From assembly GCF_000002425.4 (NCBI RefSeq), contig NC_037256.1:9444190-9508189 (forward strand): a DNA stretch of 64,000 nucleotides. The letters are read 5' to 3'. Of this stretch, positions 1 to 13,500 are shown one piece after another (within the stretch, counting starts at the first letter, position 1; each line of letters starts with the position of its first letter). The stretch is from Physcomitrium patens (Eukaryota > Streptophyta > Bryopsida > Funariales > Funariaceae). Position numbers and translations under genes: made by a program. The notes beneath the pieces are model-generated. The model did no database searches, was not told the origin of the DNA, and saw only the letters and a list, made by a program, of their open reading frames with translations.

Positions 1-1500
1 GAACGGCTTGTTTCTTCCATCCTTGTTTGTGTTAGTGTTTTGTGTGGTTTTTGTATTTTCTTAACCTTACTTACTCTTGACAATCATGTTGCTGAATCCT
101 CCACCCGCTGGTTTGTGGCGGAAGTCCGTGCCCGAGGCGCGTAGTAATTATCGTGGCATCTATATATTTTGTAGATTGTCTGATTGGATTGGATTGCATT
201 GCATTGCAAAGGGGTGATCGAGCGGTGTGAGTGAGTTCACGTCGATGGACGTTTACAGCATGCTACTGTATCTTTGTGTAGAACTTTACAATCTGTTATT
301 TAGCATGTTTGGCAAGTTTAGTTACCTCATCGTTGATTGCTGGTAGTTGTATAACTCATTGATTGTCTTTCAAGCAGAAGAGTTACTGTATGATCTTATT
401 ATGAGATTGCAGGTCATATTAGTAATTTATAATGTGGCATTTTGTTCTTTCAGATTGTTATGTTGTTGTTTCAACTTACATTTTCAGACTTTTATTTAGG
501 TGGTAATTTTTAGTGTTGGCTGCTATTGGTGTTTATATGTGAAATGTATAGAGGAGAAATCTGTTTTTTGAGTGTTTTTCTTATTGAACTAGTTTATGTT
601 GTGTTTTGTTTCTTTCTATTACCTGTATGCTTTTTATTCTTTGCTTGGATTTGTGCTTATGAAAATTTTGATATAGTTTTGTATGTGTATTTATATAGAT
701 CAACGTTTGTACTGGTTTTAAAAGTAGTCACAAAGAACATTATACATAACGAAAGGAATGGGTCTTGTCTATTGGCAAATTTTTATTTATGTTAATATAT
801 AATGTTTTATTTGAGTAGACACCTCTGATCTTGCTTAGTTCTATTATGGCTAATGTTGATTGTTATAGTATATAGGTATCAAAAGTGTTAATGTTTATTG
901 CTATTGACTATTGTTAATGTTAATATAGGCCTTGATGCAGATAAGTGTCATGGACTATTATGAATTACAACTGGTTATCATTTCAGACAATCAGTGTTTT
1001 AGTGGAATTGTATTATGGTTTCAACAGGAATAGAAAAGAATTTAGTATCAATTATTTGATCATTACATACATTGGTCATGTCTAACCTTAATATTTTTTG
1101 GTTGTATCAATATTTATTTTTTATTTATTTTCTATCAATTTTTCTTTTCATGTTCATTTTCTACAAGTATTTCATACCATCGCACATTATTTTAAAATAT
1201 TATACGATACTATTTTTAAATCTTACAACATGCTTGTGATGTATAACCTACATTTAATTTTTTTAATTTTTTTTAATAGAACAAGTTATGTATCTGATTA
1301 AAATACTTCATAATTTTTTTTATAAATGAATGTGGATTTACTAAAATAAAAGAAAAAAATGTATAACAAGTCCATAATATGTTTCAAAGTTTTCCAAACT
1401 TTGTTGATGAGCACCAATCTTTACTTAAATAAATAAAAAAATATAAATTCAAATATATTTATATTTATATTCATATTTTCATCAGATCTGTCTGAACTAG
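1..1500. other. Non-element DNA, no gene recognised
   Basis: Moderately AT-rich, T-rich sequence resembling plant intron, UTR or intergenic DNA. No open frame longer than about 90 codons shows a recognisable domain, and no LTR, tRNA or tandem repeat was seen. It may be the downstream flank of a host gene lying left of the window. Confidence 0.4.
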
Positions 1501-3220
1501 GTTTCGCATTCACGTACGCTGAACGCTAAATCCTACACATTTTGCAATTTTTATTAGTCACGTGAATGGGAACCCTCAAAACATAAAAGCAACGTGGATT
1601 TCTCTAATCCCTCTCGTGGGGCACAGTGTAGTCTCAAATTACACCTTGTCAGCAACGTCAGTCTTTTCAGTGTGTACCCAGTTCTATGATGAGAACCCTT
1701 TGTCTCGATCGTATGGAATTTCCAGGTGCAACAAGGACGTTCCAACTTTGTTTTTTACGACACTGTCTAATTCATATATCTTTGGTGATTATAATTTGAG
1801 CACTCCCTTCAATAAGGCAAGGGTTTAAGTCCTACCTATTTGAGAACAGCATTTGAATAATGTTTGTAAGAGTGCAAGCTTGTTACTTCCAATGTCTCCC
1901 GCCGCTTCTTCTCCACCATATTCAGGTTCCTATATGGTGTAAAGATTGATGTTAGCCTCCAGCTTTTGTTAATTCATCATGGTGCATGGACTCCCTCTTG
2001 GACACTACCTCGATGCAGAATATTTCTGCACCTTTGTCTCAGCTTTTGCTCATATTGAACTCATTTACCCTGTAGGCTCACGTTAATGACCTACGATTAC
2101 CATTGATAAGCATGTAATTTGTAATGAAACCAGGCTTTGAATTCCACCATCTCAGCATCAATCCCATGTGCATCACTACCGATTTTACGGAGCCTGCGGC
2201 ACCCACCTGCACTTATGGATTTGGTGTTATCCATTCCGGAGCTTGGGAAAACTCCTGGCTTTAGCTGCACAGACCGGTTGAGATACATCTTCAGAATGCA
2301 TTCTGAGGGAAGAAATCAATCCGCCCGATATCTTCAAATGTGCTAGTGCTGAGTTAGACTCAGAATGGCACCCTGAACAGGATATGGACGACGGACAAAG
2401 AATACGGGGTTAGATGGCGTTATCAGCAGATGGAGGCTCATGGCCTGCGCAGCAATGTTCACTATAAGTGGCTATCAATGCTGTGAGTCCTTCGAAGAGA
2501 ATAGAGCGAGCACATGATATGTTGGACTCGACATCGAAATTCAGGATCAGTCATGGTCGGTATGCATTGATGAGGTATGAGTTCTTGCAGCACACGAACA
2601 CACATCCAGATTGCTGGTGTTTATGAAACTTGATCCTCTGCACAGAACAGTGAGTTGCAGTTCCATCTGTTGTTGCCGAGGTAACCAACTTTTCTATTCA
2701 CCAACGAATGTCTTAGTAGCAGCTTTCTGGAGTGCAAAAATAGGTCTTTATGGAAGAAGCTAACCCGCATGAAATTACTTTTTAGTGTGCACCGCAAATG
2801 AAGCCGATGGCATACGAGGTTTGTTATAAATGGGGGTGGTATAGCCTGATGGAAGCTTGGTTGGGGGACATTCAAAAATGGAATGATGTTCTGTGTTACC
2901 AGTGTTTCATTTTAGGATATTTGCATGATTGGGGCTCGGAATGTTTAGGTGAGTAGGAAGCGGGAGGGCAAGTGGAGTGAGAACCTGGCCAAAGGTAAAG
3001 CTATGATGTTTGGGAACGAGATTTTGCGCCTAGTGATGGCATCAGCACTGTTCTAGGCATATCGTGGTTTATAGGCATGTCGTTACGGAGCATGGAGTCA
3101 TCAGAGCCAAGTGGGTGCTGCAGTGCCAGTCATGCTCAGCAGGGGACTGGTTCAAGTCCACCGTGTCTGCTGGCAGCGCTACTTCTAACCTTTGTGAATC
3201 TTTCCTCCTGTTTCAATCTG
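1501..3220. other. GC-richer unassigned block
   Basis: Clearly higher in G+C than the DNA on either side and with no similarity that I can see to the retroelements in this window. Short frames occur on both strands (1562-1828 plus; 2097-2288 and 2621-2875 minus), but none has a recognisable motif and none extends through the block. It could be exonic, UTR, non-coding RNA or an old element. A weak pol III-like box pair lies near 3104-3158. Confidence 0.35.
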
Positions 3221-4272
3221 ATGTCGTCTAATGATATTTAATTCCAATTTTAGAAACCGAATATTGTGCATGAGATAGAATTTGTAGCAAAGCACAGTGT
3301 AGTTGGATTCCAAAAGTAATCAATGTTGATTGAAGCATGCAATTAGGGATAGAAGGTACCAATAAATAAATTGAGAAAATAAGACAATCAATCATCATAA
3401 AAAGAAATTCAAGCATTGTAAAGATGCCGAGGTGTGAGCTAAATAAACCTCCACTAGTTGAAAGTTTATTCTAATTCACAAGAAGTGAATTATTATGTGA
3501 ATTTTAGAAGTTGTAGCTATTAATTGAATTCTAATCAAATCACTCTTTATTTTTTCTTAAATAATCCAATCAATGGAGCCAAAACTATAGCACCAACTCA
3601 CACTTATAGTAATAAGTCACTCAATAATTTTCATGCAATTAAACAAACTTAATGATATGTTTTATTTGTATTTTATTTATTATAATAATTATTTAGTTTT
3701 TTCTTTTATTTAATTAAAAATTCATCCATTGACCAAAAAAATTCATCTATGAATGAAAATTTATCCACATTTAGAAATTTATCTTTAATTTAAATTTCAT
3801 CAAACATTCATTCATACAAAATCCTAACTTAATTGCATCCTAATCTACTTTGTCTAATCCAAGGTTCTTCTTACTTACAAGCTCTTGATTGTTGATTTTC
3901 AAAATTTCAACCCAATCCACATGTCATTCAACTGCAAACCATTCTTGCCTTGAACCTCCAATATTTAAAATGTAGTTGCTTGATCTAGCCCACCTTTGTA
4001 ACAATGCTTAAATACTGCTATTTATGCTGATGAATACAAATTTGAAGGAAGGCCTATCACTACAACAAAACTTGGCTATTCTTCTCGCTCTGATTCTTGC
4101 AATTAGTCAAAGTATTTTTCTAATTAACCTCATTTATGCATGCCAATCAACACCATGTCATTCATTCAATTTCCATCCAAAAATTATGTATTTAATGGAT
4201 CTATTACATGAATTTCTTTAAAGAACTGTGATGATTTTTCATTAAAAGACTTATTTAATAATCGTGAACTAT
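3221..4272. other. AT-rich intergenic DNA
   Basis: AT-rich sequence with no coding frame of note. At 4058 a CACTACAACAAAA stretch resembles the end of a CACTA transposon, but no matching inverted end was found. The block ends at the ACTAT target duplication of the element that follows. Confidence 0.4.
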
Positions 4273-4816
4273 TATCATAGACATACATATTTATCCGTGA
4301 TAATTATTTAGATAATAAGAATAGATAGAAGTAAGTCAAAGTAGAGAAATATGGTATTATCTTGTGGAAAGCTTCGTAGAAGCTTTACAAACGTTGCTTG
4401 CTTTTACACATATCTACAGGTGATTGATAGGTTGAAAACTTGGCCAACAAGGATGCCACGTGTTAATATATTGACTACTTATAGTACAAGTTGGACATAT
4501 GGCGCATACCTAGGAAACTTGCCTTGTAAATTAGACATGTATCCTACAAGTTGGATGCATATTAGAGGTCTTATAGCATGTTTCCATGTATTTCTTACTT
4601 AAGTAATATATATAGAGACAAAAGTGAGGCCCTCCTCACTCTTGTCAATTCCTTTCTTGCTTTTAGTCTAGTTTCAAGAGTCTTATGTTTTCTAATCTTT
4701 GGCAATAGCCATTCCAATTCTTCCTTGAATATATATACTTTCTTCTATTTTGTCACTTTTCTTTTGATACAGATTCCACGAGTTTATGTATCTTCTTCTA
4801 GTTTGTGTCTTTGATA
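4273..4816 (+). repeat. 5' LTR of copy 1
   Basis: 544-bp LTR; its expected first bases TG have mutated to TA and it ends in TTGATA. It carries a TATATATA box at 4607-4614 and the predicted transcript start ACTCTTGTCAA at 4638-4648, 31 bp downstream. The palindrome CAAAAGTGAGG/CCTCACTCTTG around the start has changed on both arms relative to the copy at 58548 while mostly keeping its pairing. Confidence 0.9.
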
Positions 4817-4818
4817 GA

Positions 4819-4829
4819 TTGACAAGAGT
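4819..4829 (+). promoter_or_regulatory. Self-primer binding site of copy 1
   Basis: TTGACAAGAGT begins 2 nt after the LTR end. It is the exact reverse complement of ACTCTTGTCAA at 4638-4648, the predicted transcript 5' end. This is the arrangement known for Tf1/sushi elements, which prime reverse transcription with their own RNA. Confidence 0.8.
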
Positions 4830-5023
4830 ATATATACAATATCAAAGCTTTGTCTTTTTTTAATTAAGAGCGGATTACCTCTTTCTCTTGATAAGGCATA
4901 AGCGTATTAGAAGTTGTAGAATACCCTCTTTTAAACTGATATTGTTTCTAGATTTTTTTATTTTTTTGGTTCTTAAGTATTGTATTTTGTGAAAATAGAC
5001 ACCTTTCTTTTTATTGTGCTAGC

Positions 5024-6022
5024 ATGGCAAAGCTTGCTGAAATGAAGAGTACAATGGCTCAAATGCAAGAGCAAATGAGAGAGTTAATACTTGTAATGTA
5101 TCAACTCAGTCTACCACCACAAGGAGCAACAAGATTATCAAGCAATGAAGATATAGAGATGATTGGAGTTGCTTCAATATCTACATCATACCATACTATT
5201 GCTTCTACAATAAAATATTATTCAAGTTTCAAGGAACCAAAAATTGGATTGCGTGAGGAGTTTGATGGCACAAGATCTAAGTTTTGAGGATTTATTAATC
5301 AAGTATAACTAGTGATTGAACTACAACCTCAAAGTTATTCAACTCAAAGATCACAAGTCAAGTTTATTAGAAAAATACTTTCAAATTCTACTTTATCATG
5401 GTTTTCATCATTTCTTGAACGATGTGATCCAATATTAGATAATTTGAAAGGATTCTTAGTGGAATTTTGATCTATGTATAGAGAACATAATGCAATTCGT
5501 GTTGTAACTAAGAAGATTTGTATCTTGCAACAAGATAATTGATCAGCGATATTATGTGCTTCACAATTTTGACAATTAGCAATAGATATCAAGTAAGATG
5601 ATGCAGCACTCATTAGCCAATTTTTCTACGGATTACAATATGAAATAAAGAAATTGATGCTTAATTTATCTGATCTTTAGACATTGAGTCAAGCAATTGA
5701 TTTTGTTGTGAAATATAAAAATCGACTTTTTGAATTTTGATCTAAGAATTGTATAAGGAAACTTCAATGTTATTACAATTCAATGACAATTCCAACAACT
5801 TTTCAATCTAAACATTTGGAAGTAGAAGACATGGAAATTGATGCAGCACATTTTAAATCTCTTATCGAATAAGAAAAGACTCGTAGGTGTCAAGAAGGAC
5901 TATATTTATATTGTAGAGAAGCTAAGCACACTACTCAATATTATCCAAAGAAACAACACGACTACAAAATGAGGAGTATTGCTATCAAAGATGAAAATAT
6001 ATCAAAAAATAAATTTGTCTAG
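5024..6022 (+). pseudogene. gag: gag remnant, copy 1
   Basis: Aligns with the gag at 59300-60307 from its start Met through the core motif (GTRSKF at the end of the first open stretch, about residue 86) to the zinc-knuckle region. The frame is interrupted by stops such as TTTTGA for TTTCGA and TAA for CAA. The N-terminal 87 codons are still open. In the knuckle near 5905-5950 the last Cys of CX2CX4HX4C is now Tyr (TAT). No functional Gag is expected. Confidence 0.88.
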
Positions 6023-6027
6023 TTACA

Positions 6028-9000
6028 ATGGAGACCATACGGCTCGAATCTTGTACAATTCCTAATGAAGGTCCTATTCTCTCCTCAAAATCCTCTCTTT
6101 GTTTTATAATAGATGTATGTTTAGGATCTAATAATTGCAAAGCCTCTGCTTTAATAGATTCAAGAGCCTCAGCTTGTTTTTTAGATGAAGAATTTGTTAA
6201 AAGTCATAATATACAGTTAGTACAAAAAACTAAACCTGTACACGTAGAAGTCATAGATGGTCATCTATTATCTTCTAAAGATGTTATTCATAAAATACTT
6301 CGTATAGATGTAATAATAAATAGTCATAAAAGTTGTATAATTTTTAATATAATTAAATCTCCCTCTAATCCTGTCATTTTAGGTTTATCATGGCTACAAA
6401 AGTATAATCTTGTGATAGATTGGATTTCTTATAAACTTGACTTTTTTTCAAACATCATTAAGAATTTTTCTAATCCAGTAGAAAGCCATGAGTCCAATGT
6501 AGCCAAACTTGTACTTATAGGTGCAAAAGTTTTTTTGCATGCCAAAAAAGAAAGATCATCTTTTGTTATTTATGCCACATCTATTTCAAATAACGGAAAG
6601 ATTTTAAATAAAATTCTAAGTCAATATCAAGATTTTTAAGATATTTTTGAAAAAAAGAATGTAGATATTTTCTCAAAGCATTGCATATATGATTGCTCAA
6701 TCAATCTTAAAGAAGGAACTTAGCTGCCATTTGATTCAATCTATGGTTTATCACAAAATGAGTTGGCTGAACTCAAGAAGTACATTGATGAAAACTTGGC
6801 TGTGAATTTTATACACCATTCAAAATTTCTTGCAAGAGCTCCTATCTTATTTCTGAAGAAAAAAGATGGATCATTGCGAATGTATGTGGATTATCGAGGA
6901 CTCAACAAGATTACCATCAAGAATAGATATCCTTTGCTTTTGATATTTGGACTTCTTGATCAATTAAATCAAGCTAAGATTTATACAAAAATAGATCTAC
7001 AATGAAGATACAATTTGGTCTGTATTAAAGAAGGAGATGAATGAAAGACTGCATTTCAAACAAGGTATGGACACTTTGAATATAATGTCATCCTTTTTGG
7101 ACTCGCTAATGCACCAGCTGTTTTTCAACATCTTACGAATGATATTTTTTGTGAGTTTTTAGATGATTTTGTTGTCTTTTATTTAGACGATATTTTAATC
7201 TACTCTAAAAATATAAATAAACATAAAGTTCATGTTCATCATGTGTTACAAAAACTTAGAAATGTAGGATTATATGTTAAGATGGAAAAGTGAGTATTCC
7301 ACAGTACTCAAGTAAACTTCTTAGGATACATCATTTCAAACAATGGTCTAATGATGGATCCTAATAAAGTTCACACAATCATGTGCTGGAAGATTCCAAA
7401 AACAGTAAAAAATGTATAATATTTTTTAGAATTTATCAATAACTATTGAATCTTCATCAAGAACTTTTTCCAAGTTGCAGTGCCACTTATATGCTTAACT
7501 TGTAAAGACAAGCTCGAGTGGAGTAAAGAAGCAGAATCATCATTTGAAGCTTTGGAAAAAACTTTTATTTTTGCACCAATCTTGCATCGCATCGACTTCT
7601 CAAAAGAATTTTTTATAAAGACAGATGTATTTGACTTTGCTTTGAAAGCAGTCTTATCACAAATAAGAATAGATAGCAAACTTCATCCAGTAGCTTTTCA
7701 TTTAAGAAATTTTTTAACAATACAAATTAATTATGAAATCTACGACAAAGAACTTCTTGTAATGGTAGATTCTTTTCAAGAATGGCATCATTACATAGAA
7801 GGTACTTCAAGTCCAATCACCATATATATGGATCACAAGAATCTCGAGTATTTCATGTCAACACGTATTTTGAATTGTCGCCAAGCTCATTGGAGCATGT
7901 CTTTGTCAAGATTCGAGTTAATTATCACTTATTGGCCAAGAAAAAAACAAAGTTTATCTGATGCCCTTTCTAGACATTCTTATCTTACACCAAAAGAAGG
8001 AGAAGCAACTTTAGATCAACAAAAGATAATTTTATTGAAGCTAAAATAATTTCATCTTTGAGCAATGAAATCAACATTGACTATTGATTTGACTTTTTTT
8101 CAAGCAGATCTAAGTAGACCTTCTTATTCATGATATTAAAAACAATTCCTCTAAGTCTCAAGATACTTCTAAGTTTGAGTTTAAGAAGAACCTATTCTAT
8201 TTTGAAGGATGCTTATATGTTCCAAAAAGAAAAGCACAATTATGTGCTCTTAAAGCTCATCATAATTTCCTTGTAATAAGATATTTTGGATATAATAAGA
8301 CTTTGGAGCTTATATCTAGAGATTTCTGATGGCCTCAAATATGAAAGGTTGTTAAAGAATTTGTACAGACATGTGATATTTGTTCAAGATCAAAAACTCC
8401 TCGTCATCGACCTTATGGACTCTTCCAACTATTATCTATACTAGAACAACCATGGTCTTTTGTTTCTATGGATTTTATCATGGATCTTATAATTTCAAGT
8501 TCATATGATTCCATATTTGTGATTGTAGATTGTTTCACTAGGATGGCACATTTTGTACCATATATAAAATCTATCACAAGTGAAGAAATAACTAAACTCT
8601 TTTTTGACAACATCTATTACTATCATAGATTACTAAGGGATATTATATGAGACAAAGGAATATAATTTTTATCAAGATTTTGGAGAACTTTTTTCAAGAT
8701 ATTGAAGGTGGATATAAACTATCTTTGGCTTTGTACCATCAAATTGATGGACAAACAGAACAGATAAATTAAGTTTTAGTGTAGTATTTGAGATGTACCA
8801 TCAATTATCAATAAGATGATTGGATAATTTTTTTGCCATTGGCAAAGTTTGCTTATAATAATTTGATACATTCTTCTACTCAACAAACATCTTTCTTTGC
8901 CAATTATGATTATCATCCATGATTTGACACTTTTGACTTTTTTAAAGTTGATAATCTTACACCGGAAGATGTAACAAATCAATTATTAGATCTATATGTA

Positions 9001-9513
9001 ATAATTAAGGTATAATTAAAGGAAGCTCAAGAACAACAAAAATCCAATGTAAATGTCTATCGTAAGAAAAAACCTCAATTTTATGTGGGAGATAAAGTAT
9101 GATTACTTTGTCGCAATATTAAAACTATGCATACTTGTGACAAGATAGATTATCTTAGGCTTAGACCATTTTTTATTTATGAATAGATCAATCTAGTTGC
9201 TTATTGATTATACCTTCGTGAGTCTATGAAAATCCATCCTATATTCCATATGTCTTTACTTGAGCCATATGAGACAATGGATATACAAAGAAAGAAACAA
9301 ATGCCACCACCTCTTATAGAAATAGACAATAATGAAGAATTTGAGGTGGAAGAAGTCTTAAATTCAAGGCATTGCTTAAATAGGTTAGAATATCTAATAC
9401 ATTGGTATAGATATGACATTAATGAATGTATATGGAAGCCATCAAAGAATCTAGAAAATACATCAGCCAAAGTTAAAGAATTTCATCAATGACATCCATC
9501 AAAACCAAAATAA
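6028..9513 (+). pseudogene. pol: pol remnant (PR-RT-RH-IN-chromodomain), copy 1
   Basis: About 3.48 kb, nearly the same length as the intact pol at 60313-63801. Recognisable in order are protease (DSRASACFLDEEF, where the catalytic Gly is now Arg: DSG to DSR), reverse transcriptase ([26 protein letters not shown]), RNase H ([10 protein letters not shown]), integrase (CDICSRSKTPRHRPYG, a DGQTEQIN-like segment) and the C-terminal chromodomain (FEVEEVLNSRH through IWKPSKNL). A deletion of about 10 bp near 8100 shifts the frame, which is regained before 9226. There are numerous transition-derived stops. Confidence 0.9.
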
Positions 9514-9611
9514 AGAGTCAAAAAATTCTTTGCTATAAAGCAAAACAAGCCCCATGGAGATTTCATTCTATCTTTTATTATCATTTTTTTGGATTTTTTA
9601 GTGCTTAAGAC

Positions 9612-10034
9612 ATGAAGAACCAACAACTAGCAGATTTAATTCAAGAGCTATCATTTGTTGAACTACTAAATGACACATTATGACTATCACAACCTTTGGG
9701 ACGAAAAAATTGAGATAAAGATCCTCAAAAATGACATATTTTTCCTCGAATAGATGGCAAGATATAACACATTTGGTACCACGAGCTTGGAAGGGACTTC
9801 CAATATTTAGTGATACTTTTAGAGGTAGAAACCACTCTTAATGGTATTACTAATGTTTTATTTGAAAGAAGTTGTAAAGGCCTCAATAATGATCAAATAT
9901 CATGGTGGTCTTTTCACCCTGGTATATAACATTATCGATGGTTGAAGGGACCTATCAACTATCTTTGAAAAGAACAAAGATCAGAGTATATGGCAAATAC
10001 AATTTGATGCATCTTGAATTTCATTAATATATAA
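9612..10034 (+). pseudogene. Third ORF (ORF3) remnant, copy 1
   Basis: Downstream of pol, 141 codons including the stop run in one frame with no indel relative to the copy at 44502-44924 (also exactly 423 bp), although several sense codons have become stops. Conserved features are an N-terminal MxNQQ start, an LSQPLxRxN basic segment, YHELGRDFQYL in the middle, and a C-terminal HYRWLKGPINYL-KEQRSEY block. Function is unknown. Retention of length and frame in a heavily mutated copy suggests the ancestor carried a real gene. Confidence 0.75.
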
Positions 10035-10060
10035 TCACTACTCCTCGTGGAACTCATCCC

Positions 10061-10075
10061 TAGAAGGGGGGATAA
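10061..10075 (+). promoter_or_regulatory. Polypurine tract, copy 1
   Basis: AGAAGGGGGGATAA lies directly before the 3' LTR, the expected position for plus-strand DNA priming. The minus-strand copy at 44461-44475 has a matching purine run. Confidence 0.75.
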
Positions 10076-10588
10076 TGTCACGCACATACATATTTATCTT
10101 GATAATTATCTAGATAATAAGAATAAGTAGAAGTAAGTCAAAATAGATAATTATGATATTATCTTGTGAAAAGCTTCCTAAAAGCTTCATAGACATTGCT
10201 TTACCTTTATACATGTCTATAGGTGATTGATAAGTTGAAAACTTGGCCAACAAGGAGGCCACATGTTGACGTGTTGACTACTTGTAGTATAAGTTGGACA
10301 TATGGCATATATCAAAGAAACTTTCCTTGCAAATTAGACATGTGTCTTGCAAGTTGGACGCATATTAGAGGTCCTATAGCATGTTGCCATATATTTCTTA
10401 GTTAAGTAGTATATATAGAGGCAAGAATGAGGCCTTCATCACTCTTGTCAACTCCTTTCTTGCTTTTAGTCTAGTTTCAAGAGTCTTATGTTTTCTAATC
10501 TTTGGCAATAGCTATTCCAATTCTTCCTTGAATATACATACTTTTTTCTATTTTGTCACTTTTCTTCTCGTAGTTTGTGTCCTTGATA
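10076..10588 (+). repeat. 3' LTR of copy 1
   Basis: 513 bp, TGTCACGCACATA to CCTTGATA, about 30 bp shorter than its partner. It keeps the TATA box and ACTCTTGTCAA (10441-10451). It is followed at once by the ACTAT duplication, which fixes the true LTR end and therefore the position of the primer site in this family. Confidence 0.9.
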
Positions 10589-10593
10589 ACTAT

Positions 10594-13500
10594 AACATGA
10601 CTTCTTCAATCTAAAGCTTCTTTTTTACTACAATATATGCTTTGAGTCTATCAACCAATGACCTCAATCATTTTTTTTCTTTTAGCCTATGTCTTTTAAA
10701 CCAAGATGGTGAATTTGTGAAGTATGAAAAATCCTCATATCAAATGCTAAACTCCAATTAGCTTCAATATAGCTACCACTATTATTAACAAGAAGTTTTT
10801 GTTCTTTGGTTCTTATAATATATTTGAATCTTGATTGATCACAACAATTCTAATATGTTGTTGTAGAATTATCATCCATTCCTATTATACACAATTGTAA
10901 TACTATACCACTTTATTCAAGGAAAGAAATTCCTAATACAAAAAAAAAATAAAAAAATAAAAAAATACCAAGTAGTATTTTTTCTTCTATAGCCATTGAT
11001 CACATATCTACAATGCCTCTGCTTCACGCACAAGTTGAGAACAAAAAAACAAGAATCGTTGCCTTAGAATACTTTAATAGTTCTATGATGCACGAGAAGG
11101 AATGAATGCCACATGTAATTGACAAGTATATAAAAATAACATACACAATTTCCTCTATGAAGGAACAGCCACACTATAAAAGAACATCTTCTTAAAAACC
11201 AAAACTAAGGAAAGGAGGGTGCAAAATGCAACCACAATTTAATGTAGATAATGCCTTGATTCTACTAGACAAATTCTTTAATAGTCCCAAAATTCTAGCT
11301 GCTCTTCTTTTAACAATAGTTCAAAATTCAAGTTTCTAGTGAGAGGGAGGAAATCAACAACTATGACAAATCATATTAACTGCCTCATTTTTGACTGTAC
11401 CAAAATCACCAAAACCAGCAACCACATATGAAAAATTAAAGAAAAAAGAAATAGAAAGTCTGATAACAACTTTGAACTCTTTTTTTTTAACTCTATAACA
11501 ATATATTATTAAAAAATTAAATTAAAAAAAAAATTTACACCCTCAAAGCCACACTTTTTAAGAATAAAAAACAAAAAAATTAAAAGGAGGTTGGATTTAG
11601 GGTGGCCCCAAACCCTTTTGGCAAAGAGGCTACTACATATAAGAAGTAGCTTCTTCCTCTTGTCATCATTTTTTTTTTTTTTTTTTTTTTTTTTATCTTT
11701 TTTTTTTAACTTTTTTATTCACTTCTTTATTTTTTTCTTTTTCTTGATTTCTTTTACTTCTATTATATTTTTTTCTATTCCTTGATTTATTTTTAATTTT
11801 TTTCTATTAACATATATATATATATTAAAAATTATTAAAAAAATAAAATATTATTTTTTCTTTTGATAAAAGGACTATTTTCTTTAGGCTATTATTTAAT
11901 ATTAACTAACAAAGAACATATTCATTATAGAAATTTTTTTTAATAAATTCTACTCTAGCTTATATATCTGCTATTAAAAGTCTATTTTCTATTTTTTTCT
12001 AAAAATTCTACTAATAATATAAATTCCATAAATTTATTTTAATTGATGGATTAATTAAAAATATAATTTGAAGTCATTCAATTATATAAATATTAAGATT
12101 GGAGATTCTTTTTGATTATTTATAAGAATTTAGAAGAATTTATAAGTTACAAAAGTCTTATTGAAAGAAAAGTCATAAAACTAGAATCTTAGTATATCTT
12201 AGAGGCAATTATCTTAGTAAATTTAGTATTTCTACTTATTGTTAAGTATGAAGGATTAGTTATTGAGACCAATGTCTTCATTTTCTTTCTATCTATATAT
12301 ATTACTTACAAAAATCCTATCAATGATTACTTAGTAGTTAGAAGAAGTATGAAAAAAACTTCATGTCTTTCTAGTTAATTATATAGAAAATATAAATTGA
12401 TTTTATAACTATAAAAAATTAACAAGATAGGAAAATATAACTTTAAATATATATTATTATTATAAAAATTTTATATTTTTTTTAGAATTTATTTAGAATT
12501 TATTAAGAATTTTTATGAAAGCTTTTAAGTCCTTAGTAAAATTGAATTTTACAATCTTGGGAGCTATAATGAAAAAATGAAGGATGATTCAAAGGCCATA
12601 TAAAGTTTGTAGGCTAATTAGGTGTTTTTAAAAACCATGGTGAAGTCAAAAATGCAAAAATGTTAGTTTTACTAATAAGAAATAGGAGGGCTAATACCTA
12701 GTCTAGTCCTTATAGAAAAATAGGTATGCAAGTTCCATATGGGTTGTAACACCTTAAATATAGATAGGAAGTTAAGACTAAGGGCTTATGGCCTCACTTA
12801 AAAATCAATATATACTACTTGTGAGCCTTGGTGAGGCTCGAATTCTTAATCTCTTAAGTAAATTATTCTTGAGGTAAAAATTATTCACTTATTTTTTTTA
12901 TTATTTACCTTTGATTTTTAACCTATTATAACTTATTCATAGTAACTTGGATTTAAATTTTTTTTATGCCATTGAAAAGATAAAAATTTATCTATTTAAA
13001 AATACATGTTTTATTTTTTACTTTTATCTTTTTACTTGATGAAAATCTAAAAAAAAAATTGTGACTAGTTTTGTAGTATATAATTACTTGATTGTACTTG
13101 TTTCATTTTTTTTGTATTATTCTATTTTTTTTCTTATTCTTACTACTTCAATTTTATACAACTAATTACAAGCAACTCTTAATTGAAGCCATCTTGTAAT
13201 TTGAGTTGATGGATAAATATTATCTTCACAATTTATTCATAAAATCTATAATTTTTTATGAAATAATTATATTTTTTGTGCCAAGTATCTAAGTGAGTTA
13301 AATCAATGACTCACATATGGTAATTATCTAAGGTAACTTGAAGAGCCAAAAAATCCACAGCTTTAGCTCCAAAAATAAGTTCTTATTTAACGTTGGATAT
13401 ATTTGATTTTATATTTTATCAAGACTAAAAATAGTAGTATTAAGAACTACTTAATTATACATATAAAAGATTATAATTAATATTAATTTTTTATTTATTT

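Larger units (their letters stand above)
4273..10588 (+). mobile_element. Copy 1: degenerate full-length chromovirus (family A)
   Basis: Complete but dead Ty3/gypsy element: LTR, primer site, gag, pol with chromodomain, third ORF, polypurine tract, LTR. The 5-bp duplication ACTAT lies at 4268-4272 and 10589-10593, so both ends are original. Compared with the near-intact copy at 58548 onward, differences are mostly C-to-T and G-to-A. Many Gln and Arg codons have become TAA, TAG or TGA, and Trp codons have become stops. Confidence 0.93.

Noticed and set aside
1562-1828. 88-codon open frame as a protein gene
   Set aside because: No recognisable motif, an overlapping frame on the other strand, and length within chance expectation.
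3097-3170. tRNA gene suggested by GAGCCAAGTGG and GGTTCAAGTCC boxes
   Set aside because: The boxes resemble pol III A and B boxes, but the flanking bases do not form an acceptor stem and the T stem pairs at only three positions. At best a tRNA-like or SINE-like relic.
4058-4072. CACTA transposon end (CACTACAACAAAA)
   Set aside because: No matching inverted terminus or flanking 3-bp duplication was found nearby.
11591-11785. 64-codon frame rich in Phe
   Set aside because: It is the translation of a long T tract and not a credible protein.
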